Positions 25,034-33,531 of a DNA stretch of 64,000 nucleotides are shown here, one piece after another. The stretch is from NCBI GenBank assembly GCA_046349955.1, contig JAXMBI010000002.1, forward strand, positions 62,001 through 126,000, read 5' to 3'. The DNA is from JBGAPH01 sp046349955 (GTDB lineage: Bacteria > Planctomycetota > Planctomycetia > Pirellulales > JBGAPH01). Positions within the stretch are counted from its first letter, which is position 1. Each line of letters starts with the position of its first letter. The notes under the pieces are model-generated. The model worked only from the letters and a program-made list of their open reading frames with translations. It did not search any database and was not told the DNA's origin. Position numbers and translations under genes: made by a program.

Positions 25034-25786
25034 TTACTCTTCACCCTCGGCCGTCGCCGCGGCGTCGTCCGTGCGTTCGAAGAACATCACGTGCTGCCAG
25101 GGAAGTTTGTCGAACTGCTCGACGACCTTGAAGCCGTTGGGCAGCAGCTCGCGGCGAATTTGCCGCTTGGTCATCTTGTGCAGGGGTTTGATCGGCACGT
25201 CCCGATCTTCGCCGCGGAACTCCACGAGCACGAGCCGCCCCTTGGGTTTCAGGCTCTTGCGGATCGCCGCCAGCATCTGCTCGGGGTGCGAGAACTCGTG
25301 GTACACGTCGACCAGCAACACGAGGTCGAGCTGCCCTTCCGGGAGCCGCGGGTCGACCGGCGAGCCCAGGATCGTTTCTACATTGGCCAGTTCCTCGCCT
25401 TTGGCCCGCTCGGCCAGCAGATGCAGCATTTCCTGCTGAATATCAACCGCCAGCACCTTGCCCTTCGGCCCGACGAGTTCGGCCATCGGCAAGGTGTAGA
25501 AGCCGTTGCCGCAGCCCAGGTCGCACACTACCTGGCCCGGCTGGAGCTTGAGCACCTCGAGCATGGTGCTGCACTCCTCCTCGCGCTCCCGCGACTCGCG
25601 CGTGAGCCAGTCGGCCCCGAGGTAGTGCATGGTGACCGCGATTTCCCGCCCCTTGTAGTGCGTGAGCGCAGGCGGGAGAGGAGCCTCGGCCGGCGCTTCG
25701 GCCACCGCTTGCCCCCAACCACGCTGGACGCACAGGAACTCCGCGGCGAACAAGAGCCACAGGCAGAGCAGGCGGCGGTTCGACAC
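25034..25786 (-). CDS. Exported class I SAM-dependent methyltransferase-like protein
   Basis: 250 residues. An N-terminal signal peptide (LLCLWLLFAAEFLCV, cleavage near GWG-QAV) precedes a methyltransferase fold with motif I VVCDLGCGNGFYTL, then LAVDIQQEML and a DLVLLVDVYHEF motif. It resembles planctomycete secreted methyltransferases. S-adenosylmethionine is not known to be plentiful outside the cytoplasm, so substrate, location and activity are open. The C-terminus is acidic (DDAAATAEGEE). A redoxin gene, also exported, lies upstream on the same strand. Confidence 0.82.
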   Translation of the reverse strand: MSNRRLLCLWLLFAAEFLCVQRGWGQAVAEAPAEAPLPPALTHYKGREIAVTMHYLGADWLTRESREREEECSTMLEVLKLQPGQVVCDLGCGNGFYTLPMAELVGPKGKVLAVDIQQEMLHLLAERAKGEELANVETILGSPVDPRLPEGQLDLVLLVDVYHEFSHPEQMLAAIRKSLKPKGRLVLVEFRGEDRDVPIKPLHKMTKRQIRRELLPNGFKVVEQFDKLPWQHVMFFERTDDAAATAEGEE

Positions 25787-25824
25787 GGCGCGTCTTCCGG
25801 AAGGGTGCAGGGAGCGAGCGCGGG

Positions 25825-26424
25825 CTATTTCCGCTCGCGGGCAAAGCGAATGCGGCAGCCGTTGGCGAAGGTCTCGGCCTTGGGAGCGGCCCGGCCGGCG
25901 AGCGCCGCCTGCACGGCCGCCTCTACGTAGTCGGTGGTCACCTTGGCGGCGTCTCCCGAATCGTCCATCGCGCCCATGTAGACGATCTTGCGGTCGCGCG
26001 AAAGGACGAAGAACTCGGGCGTCCGTGTGGCCCCAAACTCGCGGGCGATCCGCTGGCTCTCGTCGAACAGATATTGGTGCGTGTACTTCTTTTCCTCGGC
26101 CCGCTTCCGCATTTCCTCGAGGCTGTCTTCCTCTCCGCGGTTGCAGTTGATCGCCACCACGTCGACGTCTTTGGCGTGCCGCTTGACGAGCTCGAGCGTG
26201 CGCTCTTCGTAGTCGCGGGCCACCGGACAGCTATTGCAGGTGAAGACGACGACCACCACCTTGTCGTCGGCATGCTCGGCCAGGCCGTGCTCTTTGCCGT
26301 CGACCCCCGGCAGATCCTTCCAGACGGGCGCCGGATCGCCAATCTTCAGCACCTCGTTGAATTCACCGGCGCGGGCGACGATCGCCACCAGGACCAGAAT
26401 ACCGAACACGAAAACGCGGCGCAT
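25825..26424 (-). CDS. Exported thioredoxin-fold redoxin
   Basis: 199 residues. A signal peptide (VFVFGILVLVAIVARA) is followed by an AhpC/redoxin-type thioredoxin fold. The CxxC is Cys63-Cys66 in FTCNSCPVARDYEER. ATRTPEFFVLSRDRKIVYMG contains the cis-proline. It is likely a periplasmic thiol oxidoreductase or peroxiredoxin-like protein. Family members of this CNSCP type are common next to secreted planctomycete proteins. It is encoded 38 bases upstream of the exported methyltransferase on the same strand, so they are probably co-transcribed. Confidence 0.85.
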   Translation of the reverse strand: MRRVFVFGILVLVAIVARAGEFNEVLKIGDPAPVWKDLPGVDGKEHGLAEHADDKVVVVVFTCNSCPVARDYEERTLELVKRHAKDVDVVAINCNRGEEDSLEEMRKRAEEKKYTHQYLFDESQRIAREFGATRTPEFFVLSRDRKIVYMGAMDDSGDAAKVTTDYVEAAVQAALAGRAAPKAETFANGCRIRFARERK

Positions 26425-26604
26425 GGCAGGCGGACCTGGGAAAGGCCAAAGGGGGCGGGAAAGTTCCGGGGCAGTCTAGCACAATGCCCGTCAGCCGCGA
26501 GAGAGCAGCCGGCGGGAAGGCGCTTGACCGAGTCAGGCAGGATGACCATACATTCTAGCAGCGAAGCGCAGGGCGTGCATAAGTCTGGGAGGGCATTCAT
26601 ACTC

Positions 26605-27459
26605 GTGGCAAGCGACCCGAATCTCCGCGCCGGCGCCACGCGCCACCCGTTCGCCGCCGCTACCGCCGCCGAGCTCCGGCAAGCAATTCGCCGCGGCGAA
26701 CACACCGGCCCCACCGCCGGACTGGCCGTCGGCTACGTGCAGGCCAACCTGGTGGTCGTGCCAGCGGCCGACGCGGCCGACTTCGCCGCCTTCTGCCGGC
26801 AGAACGACCGCCCCTGTCCGCTCGTGGGCCAGAGCGAGCCTGGCGAGCCGCGGATTCCGGCCGTGGCGGCGGAGGCCGACCTACGGACCGACCTCCCCCG
26901 CTACCGGGTCTTCCGGCACGGCGTTCCGGAGCCCACCGAGCCGACCGACATCCGGCATCTCTGGCGCGACGATTTCGTGGCGTTCCTGCTGGGCTGCTCG
27001 TTCACGTTCGAAAACGGGCTCTCGGCCGCGGGGCTGCCGGTGCGGCACATCGACGAAGGACGCAACGTGCCGATGTACCGCACGAACCGGGTGTGCGCGG
27101 CTGCCGGCAAGTTCTCGGGGAACTTAGTGGTCAGCATGCGGCCTTTTCGCCCGGAGCACGTCGAGCTTGCACACAAGATCACCGCCCGTTTCCCGCGCAT
27201 GCACGGCGCTCCGGTTCACGTGGGCGACCATGCGGAACTGGGTATCGAAGACCTCGGCCGGCCGGACTTCGGCGACGCTGTCACCGTTCACCCGGGTGAG
27301 ACGCCCGTCTTCTGGGCCTGCGGCGTAACTCCGCAGCTTGCTTTGGCGGCTGCCCGCTGCGAACTGGCGATCACGCACAGCCCGGGCTGCATGTTCGTCA
27401 CCGATCTGCGCGACTCGGAGTTCGAAGAAACTCCGCCGGGTGGAGAGTCGCGCCGCTAG
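26605..27459 (+). CDS. DUF1445 / YcsI-family putative hydro-lyase
   Basis: 284 residues with a GTG start at 26605; GGGAGG lies 12 bases upstream. The ATG at 26542 is in frame and would add 21 residues with no clear conservation, so the start is uncertain. Family signature: ELRQAIRRGEHTGPTAGLAV, GYVQANLVVVP, LLGCSFTFENGL and WACGVTPQLALAAA. This family (COG4336) is annotated as hydro-lyase, and D-glutamate cyclase activity is known for a eukaryotic member. The substrate here is unknown. It ends 2 bases from the convergent ftsK stop, so the transcripts overlap. Confidence 0.85.
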   Translation: MASDPNLRAGATRHPFAAATAAELRQAIRRGEHTGPTAGLAVGYVQANLVVVPAADAADFAAFCRQNDRPCPLVGQSEPGEPRIPAVAAEADLRTDLPRYRVFRHGVPEPTEPTDIRHLWRDDFVAFLLGCSFTFENGLSAAGLPVRHIDEGRNVPMYRTNRVCAAAGKFSGNLVVSMRPFRPEHVELAHKITARFPRMHGAPVHVGDHAELGIEDLGRPDFGDAVTVHPGETPVFWACGVTPQLALAAARCELAITHSPGCMFVTDLRDSEFEETPPGGESRR

Positions 27460-27461
27460 AG

Positions 27462-30098
27462 TCAAGCGCTGCGGCTCGAGCGTCGCGGCGGTGCTTCGTC
27501 GACGACATCCTCGTCGGCTTCTTCTTCATCCCAGTCGTCGGCGCCCGCCTCGTCCTCAGCCAACTCGTCCGGCTCCTCCTCATCCACTTCGTCCTCGGCC
27601 TCTTCCCAGGGAGCGCCGGCAGCGCGGCGGTTCTCAGTCGCTGGCGGCGACGATGACGGCGCCGGCAACGTCAGCTTGGCGCCGGCCGGCCGCTTCCCGC
27701 CTGAACCGGCTTCGGCCTCGGCCTGCTTCTCCTCCCACTGTTCGATCGTCAGCAGCACCTCGCGGGCTTGCGATCCGGCGTACTGCCCCACGAAGCCGTC
27801 TTCGGCCATGTAGTCGATCAGGCGGGCCGCGCGGCCGTAGCCGATGCCCAAGGTGCGCTGCAGCAGCGACACGCTGCCGCGGCCTTCGCGCACCACCACG
27901 TCAATCGCTTGCTGGTAGAGCTCGTCGCGGCTCTTCCACTGATCGCCGGCCGTTTCGCCGGCCGCGGCCGTCTTGAGCTGCACCAGCTCCTTCACGAACT
28001 GCGGCTCGGTGGTGGCCACGAAATCCACCACGCGGTTGATCTCTTCGTCGCTCACATAGGTGCCCTGGCCGCGGAGGAGCGTGCTCGTGCCGGGCCAGAG
28101 GAACAACATGTCGCCGTTGCCAAGCAGCTTGTCGGCCCCCATTTCGTCGAGCACCACGCGGCTGTCCGTGCGGCTGGCGACCTGGAAGGCGATGCGGGCA
28201 GGCAAGTTCGACTTGATCAAGCCGGTGATCACGTCGACCGTGGGCTTCTGAGTAGCAAGAACCAGGTGGATGCCGACGGCGCGGCTTTTTTGGGCAAGGC
28301 GAATGATGTGGTGCTCCACTTCCTTGGGCGAGGTCATCATCAGGTCGGCCATTTCGTCGGCCACGATCACGATGTACGGCAGGTGGAGCGGAATCTGACT
28401 CCGCTCCTCGTCGTTCTCCGGCTCCAGCCGCTCCATCAGCTCTTCTTCGCCGAGCTGGTTGTAGGAACCGATATGACGCACGCCGGCGCGGGCCAAGAGC
28501 GCGTAACGTTCTTCCATCTTCTCGACAGCCCAGGCCAAGATCGCCTCGGCCTTGCGCATGTCGGTGACCACCGGGTGCATCAGATGCGGCAGCCGCTTGT
28601 ACGGCGTGAGTTCGACCATCTTCGGGTCGATCAGCAGCATCTTCACTTCGTCGGGGCGCCGGCTCATGATCATCGACACGATCAGCGTGTTCAGGCACAC
28701 GCTCTTGCCCGTGCCCGTGCGGCCGGCGATCAGCAAGTGGGGGAGCGTGGTGAGGTCGACGACCATCGGGTTGCCGGCCACGTCCTTGCCCAAGTAAATG
28801 GGGATGCGGGCTTGCCGCTGCTTGGCGGTGACGGCCTCCATCACTTCGCGGATGCGCACCATTTGCCGTTCGTGGTTGGGCACTTCGATGCCCACCGTGT
28901 TCTTGCCGGGGATCGGCGCGACGATGCGGACGCTGGGCACGCGCAGGGCGATCGCCAGGTCGTCGGCCAGGCTGGTGATCTTGCTGAGCCGCAGGCCGGC
29001 CTCGAGCTCGACTTCGTACTGCGAAATGACGGGGCCGGTTTCGATCTCGACGACGCGCACTTGAAAGCCAAAGCTCTCGAACGTCTTCTCGAGCACCTTG
29101 GCGTTCTTGCGGACTTCCTTCTCGTAGTCTTCGCTCTCCACGAACTCGCCTGGCTCGAGCAGTTCGATGGGCGGCAGCTCGTAGTTGGAGCTGCCGTCGT
29201 TCTGGCTCGCGGCGTCGAGCTCGTCCATCACGCGGTCGCGGTCGGTTTGACCGGGACGCTTGATGCGGAACGACGAGGTTGGTTCTTCGCCGGCCTGCTC
29301 GTCGGCCGCTAGGTCGCCCTCGACCGCCGTGGCGGCGGCCGCGCCGGCGGCCAGCAGCGCCGCCGGAGGAGCGATGGGCACGCCGGCGCCCGACTTCAGA
29401 TCAGTCGCCGTTTGCAGCGGCGCGCGGCGTCCTTTGAGGCGTGGGCCGGCGAACTCGCCATCCTCGTCGAGGCCGCCGCTCAGGTCAGTGCGCTTGCCGG
29501 CGACGCCGGCGGCCCCGGCCCGCGCTGCGGCCACGCGTCGCCCGGCCAAAACCAATTGGCGGCTCGGCGTCTTCACGAGCCAGCTTGCGCCCGCAAGCAG
29601 CACGAAGTCGGTGCAGAGCAGCAGCCCGGCCGCCAGCACGCTGAGCGCGAGCACGTAGCTGCCCAAGAGCGCGAAGTTCGATTCGAGCAGGCCGCGGGCG
29701 GCCGCGCCCAAGTAGCCCCCAGCGCCAATTGCCGGGCCCGACCAGAAGCCGCTCGGCGTAAGGGCCGCCAGCGTGGTCAAACCAATCAAAGACAGCGTCC
29801 AGCCCGTAGCGCGGCACACCGGCTCGCCCGGCTGCCGCTGCGTGGCCACTAGGCCCAGGAGCACCATCAGCGAGCCCAGCAGATACCAGGCGCCCAGGCC
29901 CAGCGTTTGAAACAAGAAGTTCGCTGCCACGGCCCCCACCCGGCCACAAGCGTTGGCCGGCTCGGCATGGGCCGGAAAAACGAGGGCGGTCGGCGGGTCG
30001 GCCGGATCATAAGTGACCAGGGCCGGTCCGAGGAAGCCGATCAGACCCAGCAGGCCGAGGGCCAGCAGGGAGTTTTGCAGGCGGGGGTGGGATTGCAT
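27462..30098 (-). CDS. ftsK: DNA translocase FtsK/SpoIIIE
   Basis: 878 residues. The N-terminal membrane domain has about four helices (residues 10-230), followed by a variable linker. The FtsK motor has Walker A AGRTGTGKSVCLN and Walker B LHLPYIVIVADEMADLMMTS. A C-terminal gamma winged-helix domain (VSLLQRTLGIGYGRAARLID) should read KOPS-type sequences. It moves DNA across the division septum and clears the terminus. The tail (last about 60 residues) is extremely acidic (EEAEDEVDEEEPDELAEDEA), which is unusual for FtsK. Start at 30098 (MQSHPRLQ) is preferred; GTG at 30137 is also possible. Confidence 0.93.
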   Translation of the reverse strand: MQSHPRLQNSLLALGLLGLIGFLGPALVTYDPADPPTALVFPAHAEPANACGRVGAVAANFLFQTLGLGAWYLLGSLMVLLGLVATQRQPGEPVCRATGWTLSLIGLTTLAALTPSGFWSGPAIGAGGYLGAAARGLLESNFALLGSYVLALSVLAAGLLLCTDFVLLAGASWLVKTPSRQLVLAGRRVAAARAGAAGVAGKRTDLSGGLDEDGEFAGPRLKGRRAPLQTATDLKSGAGVPIAPPAALLAAGAAAATAVEGDLAADEQAGEEPTSSFRIKRPGQTDRDRVMDELDAASQNDGSSNYELPPIELLEPGEFVESEDYEKEVRKNAKVLEKTFESFGFQVRVVEIETGPVISQYEVELEAGLRLSKITSLADDLAIALRVPSVRIVAPIPGKNTVGIEVPNHERQMVRIREVMEAVTAKQRQARIPIYLGKDVAGNPMVVDLTTLPHLLIAGRTGTGKSVCLNTLIVSMIMSRRPDEVKMLLIDPKMVELTPYKRLPHLMHPVVTDMRKAEAILAWAVEKMEERYALLARAGVRHIGSYNQLGEEELMERLEPENDEERSQIPLHLPYIVIVADEMADLMMTSPKEVEHHIIRLAQKSRAVGIHLVLATQKPTVDVITGLIKSNLPARIAFQVASRTDSRVVLDEMGADKLLGNGDMLFLWPGTSTLLRGQGTYVSDEEINRVVDFVATTEPQFVKELVQLKTAAAGETAGDQWKSRDELYQQAIDVVVREGRGSVSLLQRTLGIGYGRAARLIDYMAEDGFVGQYAGSQAREVLLTIEQWEEKQAEAEAGSGGKRPAGAKLTLPAPSSSPPATENRRAAGAPWEEAEDEVDEEEPDELAEDEAGADDWDEEEADEDVVDEAPPRRSSRSA

Positions 30099-30514
30099 CC
30101 AGGCAGTTGGAGTAGGCCAGCGGATCGCCGACCGCACCGATGCGGCCAGACCAACCGTGGGCGCTCCATGCCCGAACGACCTTCGTCCCTCAAGGAAAGT
30201 GTATGCGCGTGAATGTTGCCACTGGGGGACAACGGGGGCCGCATGAGGCGAAAAAGCGACGCGAGCGGTGGGGTGGCGCGGGTCGTACCGAGCGTACGGC
30301 CTCCGGTCCCGCCTCCCGCCGCGAGAGGCCCTCCGGTTCCCTCTCCCTCCGGGAGAGGGCTAGGGTGAGGGTCCGCGGGATGGCTTAGCGCCTCGACTCG
30401 TTCGAGCACACCGGCGAGCGGCACGTGCCGCCAGGTTTTCCGTAGCCCAGGCATTCATGCCTGGGTAGGCTGAATCGCGACCCGCCGTATCGTTCCCACC
30501 TGCAGCGAAGCGCC
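30099..30514. other. Intergenic region with a CCCTCTCCC palindrome
   Basis: 416 bases between divergent ftsK and the HEAT-repeat gene. It holds CCCTCTCCC-TCC-GGGAGAGGG (30339-30359) followed by CTAGGGTGAGGG, a member of the palindrome family in reverse orientation. A CCCAGGCATTCATGCCTGGG-type hairpin lies at about 30447-30466. No gene or clear promoter was recognised. Confidence 0.65.
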
Positions 30515-32062
30515 ATGTCCTGGCAAACCAGCCTAATCTTCATCCGCGGCGCGGCCTCACCTGCCGACGCGCTCTCCGCGCTGGGCTACCAGCCTGACGA
30601 GGCGGCAGCGCCCCTCGACTTCGACACCGCCACGTCGGGGCATGCCGGCGGCGCCTCGGTCGCACAGTCCGGCGAGTGGCTCGTGATCGCTGACCCCGGC
30701 TTCTGCCACCACCTGCCGATCAAGTCAGTGGCCGAGCAACGGGCAAGCGGAACCGTCTGGAATGGCGCCGCCGAGGCGCGACTTAAAGCGCTTTCGAAAT
30801 CCGCGGCGGCGGCCTGCTACTACTTTGCCCTCGCCGGTCCGGTCGATGCGTTTGGCTTCGCGATCTACGACAAGGGCCGCACCCGTCGCCGCATCCTCGC
30901 GGAGCCCGGCGAACGTTTGCGGACGCTGGGCAAACGCCTGCCCGGCGAGCCAGACCTCGACGGGGAGCTCACGGAAGGCGACGTGCTCGAGCTCATCGAC
31001 CGGTCGTGCGTTCCGTTCCAAGCGTTGAGCGCCCTGTCGTTCCAGCCCTGCGCGGTCGCAGCCAAGGCTGACCGCGAGGAACCGTTTCGGCAAATGGGCG
31101 CGGCCATCGAGCAGATTCGCGTGGGCGACAACGCCCAACAGGCGTTCGCAACCCTCGAACGGCTGCTCCGCGATCCCGATCCCCTCGTCCGTTCGATTAC
31201 GCTGCGACACGTGACCGAGTTGGGCGCCGGCGCCAGGCCATTGCAGCCGATTCTGGTCGAACTGCTCGAGGATCGCGGGGTGGGCACGTACATCGGCGAT
31301 GAGCGAATGCGCGTAAGTGTCGGCGCGGCGTGTGCCCTGCTGCTGATCGATCCTGACGATCCCGTCGCGCAAGCGCGAGTCGAGCATGCCCTGACCCACG
31401 AGCGTGGAGGCGGCTCGCAGCGATGCGTTTTCGAAACATTGCAGCAACTCGGTCCGCGTGCGAAGCAATTCGCCGTGCCTTTGCGCCGGCTCGCCCGCAA
31501 AAATATCTATGCTCTCATGGTGCTCAAAGCAATTGCACCGGAAGTGGCCGACGAACTCGAGCGCCAGCAGGCCGAGCGGGCAGCGCCGCTTGGGGCCTTG
31601 ATGGAAGCGATCAGCGGCGGGGCGAAGAGTGGGCCCGAGTTCGAGCGGCAACTCGCTATTTTGATCGAAGGCCTGCAACGCCCGGAGGCGGTTTGGCGCG
31701 TGAATGCGGCGTTGGCCTTGGGCAACCTGGGCCCCAGGGCCGCGATCGCGCTGCCGCAACTCTTGGCGTGCCTGAGCGACGAGGCCGTAGAGCGGCAAGC
31801 GTTCAAGATCTCGGTCCGTGTCGCAGCGGCCTGCGCCATCCTGCGGATCGTGCCGGAGGCGGTCCCTGAGCCAGCCGCGGCGGTCGCCCGGGAGACCTTG
31901 TCCGCACCCTCGGCGAGCGGCTTTGGCTGGATCGCCCAGGCGGTGCTCCGCATGGGAAGCGGCGCGAGGATGTTCCTGCCCGACCTCGAGGCGTCGATGG
32001 CCCTGGCCAGTCCCGCCCAGCAGACCGCGCTGCGGCAGGCAATCACAAGGATCGAGGGATAG
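30515..32062 (+). CDS. HEAT-repeat protein with unassigned N-terminal domain
   Basis: 515 residues, cytoplasmic (no signal peptide). Residues 1-185 form an unassigned globular domain (WQTSLIFIRGAASPADAL and later YYFALAGPVDAFGFAIYDKG). The remainder consists of HEAT-like helical repeats (LLRDPDPLVRSITLRHVTEL, VNAALALGNLGPRAAIALPQ). Such proteins are usually protein-binding scaffolds. It is flanked by ftsK (divergent) and pabB (convergent); no functional link is visible. Confidence 0.75.
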   Translation: MSWQTSLIFIRGAASPADALSALGYQPDEAAAPLDFDTATSGHAGGASVAQSGEWLVIADPGFCHHLPIKSVAEQRASGTVWNGAAEARLKALSKSAAAACYYFALAGPVDAFGFAIYDKGRTRRRILAEPGERLRTLGKRLPGEPDLDGELTEGDVLELIDRSCVPFQALSALSFQPCAVAAKADREEPFRQMGAAIEQIRVGDNAQQAFATLERLLRDPDPLVRSITLRHVTELGAGARPLQPILVELLEDRGVGTYIGDERMRVSVGAACALLLIDPDDPVAQARVEHALTHERGGGSQRCVFETLQQLGPRAKQFAVPLRRLARKNIYALMVLKAIAPEVADELERQQAERAAPLGALMEAISGGAKSGPEFERQLAILIEGLQRPEAVWRVNAALALGNLGPRAAIALPQLLACLSDEAVERQAFKISVRVAAACAILRIVPEAVPEPAAAVARETLSAPSASGFGWIAQAVLRMGSGARMFLPDLEASMALASPAQQTALRQAITRIEG

Positions 32063-32100
32063 GCGCCAGCCTCGTCGCTGCTCGTCAACCGGTCTCTGAT

Positions 32101-33531
32101 TTACGGCCCCAGCAGCGCCCGCAGCAACCCCGCCGCCTTGTGCCAGGTTTCAGCGTACTCGAGTTGTGGGTCGCTGGGCGCTACGATGCCCCCTCCCACC
32201 GCCGCCTGCCACCAGCCGCCACTGGCGGCGATCGTGCGGATGAGGATGTTCGTGTCCAGGCTGCCGTCGCCGCTTAGGTAGCCGAGCGACCCGCAGTAAG
32301 GGCCGCGGGCGGTGGGCTCGAGCTCCGCGATGATCTCCATCGCCCGCACCTTGGGGGCGCCGGTGATCGAGCCCCCCGGAAACGCCGCGCGCAGCAAGTC
32401 GATGGCCCCCAGCCCGGTCTGCAACCGCCCCTGTACCGCCGACACGAGATGTTGCACATAGGCGTAGACCTCGAGCTCGCAGAGCTGCGTCACCTGCACC
32501 GTGTCGGGCAGGCAGACGCGCGAGAGATCGTTGCGGAGCAGATCGACGATCATCACGTTCTCGGCGCGGTCCTTGTCGCTGGCCAGCAGATCGTCGCCGG
32601 CGAACAAATCGGCCTCGGGGCGCCGCAGGCGGCCGCGAGTGCCCTTGATCGGCCGTGTTTCGGCCAACCCGCCGCGCAACTGCAGAAACCGCTCGGGCGA
32701 GGCGCTGGCCAACTGGCGGTCGCCCAAATCGAAGTAGCCGGCAAAGGTCGCCGGGTTCTGCCGCCGCAGCCGCAGGTAGAGCTCCACCGGGCTCGCCGTC
32801 GCTCGGGCCAGCAGCCGCTGGGCCAAGTTCACCTGAAAGATGTCCCCCGCGCGGATGTACTCGATCCCGCGCTCGATCGCCTGCAGGTACTCGCCGGGGG
32901 CGAAGTTGCTCGAGAGGCCGGGACGATCGGCAAACGAGTGTTGAGGGGCGAGCTGCGTCGGATCGACGGCTTCGCCGGCGGCGCGCGGCCACTTGCCGGG
33001 AGGAGCGGACAGCACCGCCCGCATCTGGTCGATCCGCTGCTGGGCGCGGGTGGCCCGCCGCGCCGGATCGCTTTCGGGCCAGCCTTGCGAAATAAGCCAG
33101 GCTTTGCCCTGCGCGTGGTCGTAGGCGAGCACGACGTCGTAGAGCCCGACGGCCAGCGGGGGCCAGCGGAACTCGTCGTACCGCGGGCGAGGAAGCCGCT
33201 CGAGCGTTTGGCCCAGGTCATAGCCAAACAAGCCCGCGGCGCCTCCTTGAAACGGCGGCAGGAGGGGTACGGGGATTGCCTGAAACGCAGACAGCAGCGT
33301 TTGCAGTTCGGCCAGTGGATCGCCGGCGGGTTCCCAGGGAGCTTGATGCCACTCAAACGGATCACAAGCGACGAACGAATAGCGGCCGAGCGTGGGATGC
33401 CGCAGCGCGCTATCGAAGAACACGCAGTGCGGCTGCGCCGCGAACCGCGCAAACGCCTGCTCGGGCTCGGGCGGCGAGCTCAGCTCCAAGACCAGCGGCA
33501 GCGAGTGATCGTTGGCCGGCACGTGGATCAA
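32101..33531 (-). CDS. pabB: Aminodeoxychorismate synthase component I (chorismate-binding)
   Basis: 476-residue chorismate-utilising enzyme. It converts chorismate and ammonia to 4-amino-4-deoxychorismate for p-aminobenzoate. Visible motifs are DKDRAENVMIVDLLRNDLSR and PGGSITGAPKVRAMEIIAEL, followed by CGSLGYLSGDG and the ending VGGGIVAPSDPQLEYAETWH. It could be anthranilate synthase I, but the motif pattern and context favour PabB. It begins with TTG at 33531, overlapping the upstream TGA as TTGA, so it is coupled to the dihydropteroate-synthase-like gene. This fits supply of p-aminobenzoate for a pterin cofactor. No glutamine amidotransferase subunit is adjacent. Confidence 0.87.
   Translation of the reverse strand: MIHVPANDHSLPLVLELSSPPEPEQAFARFAAQPHCVFFDSALRHPTLGRYSFVACDPFEWHQAPWEPAGDPLAELQTLLSAFQAIPVPLLPPFQGGAAGLFGYDLGQTLERLPRPRYDEFRWPPLAVGLYDVVLAYDHAQGKAWLISQGWPESDPARRATRAQQRIDQMRAVLSAPPGKWPRAAGEAVDPTQLAPQHSFADRPGLSSNFAPGEYLQAIERGIEYIRAGDIFQVNLAQRLLARATASPVELYLRLRRQNPATFAGYFDLGDRQLASASPERFLQLRGGLAETRPIKGTRGRLRRPEADLFAGDDLLASDKDRAENVMIVDLLRNDLSRVCLPDTVQVTQLCELEVYAYVQHLVSAVQGRLQTGLGAIDLLRAAFPGGSITGAPKVRAMEIIAELEPTARGPYCGSLGYLSGDGSLDTNILIRTIAASGGWWQAAVGGGIVAPSDPQLEYAETWHKAAGLLRALLGP

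Noticed and set aside
26542..26604. Longer N-terminus of the DUF1445 protein from ATG 26542
   Set aside because: Not excluded, but the family begins near the GTG at 26605 and the extra residues look unconserved; stated as an alternative.
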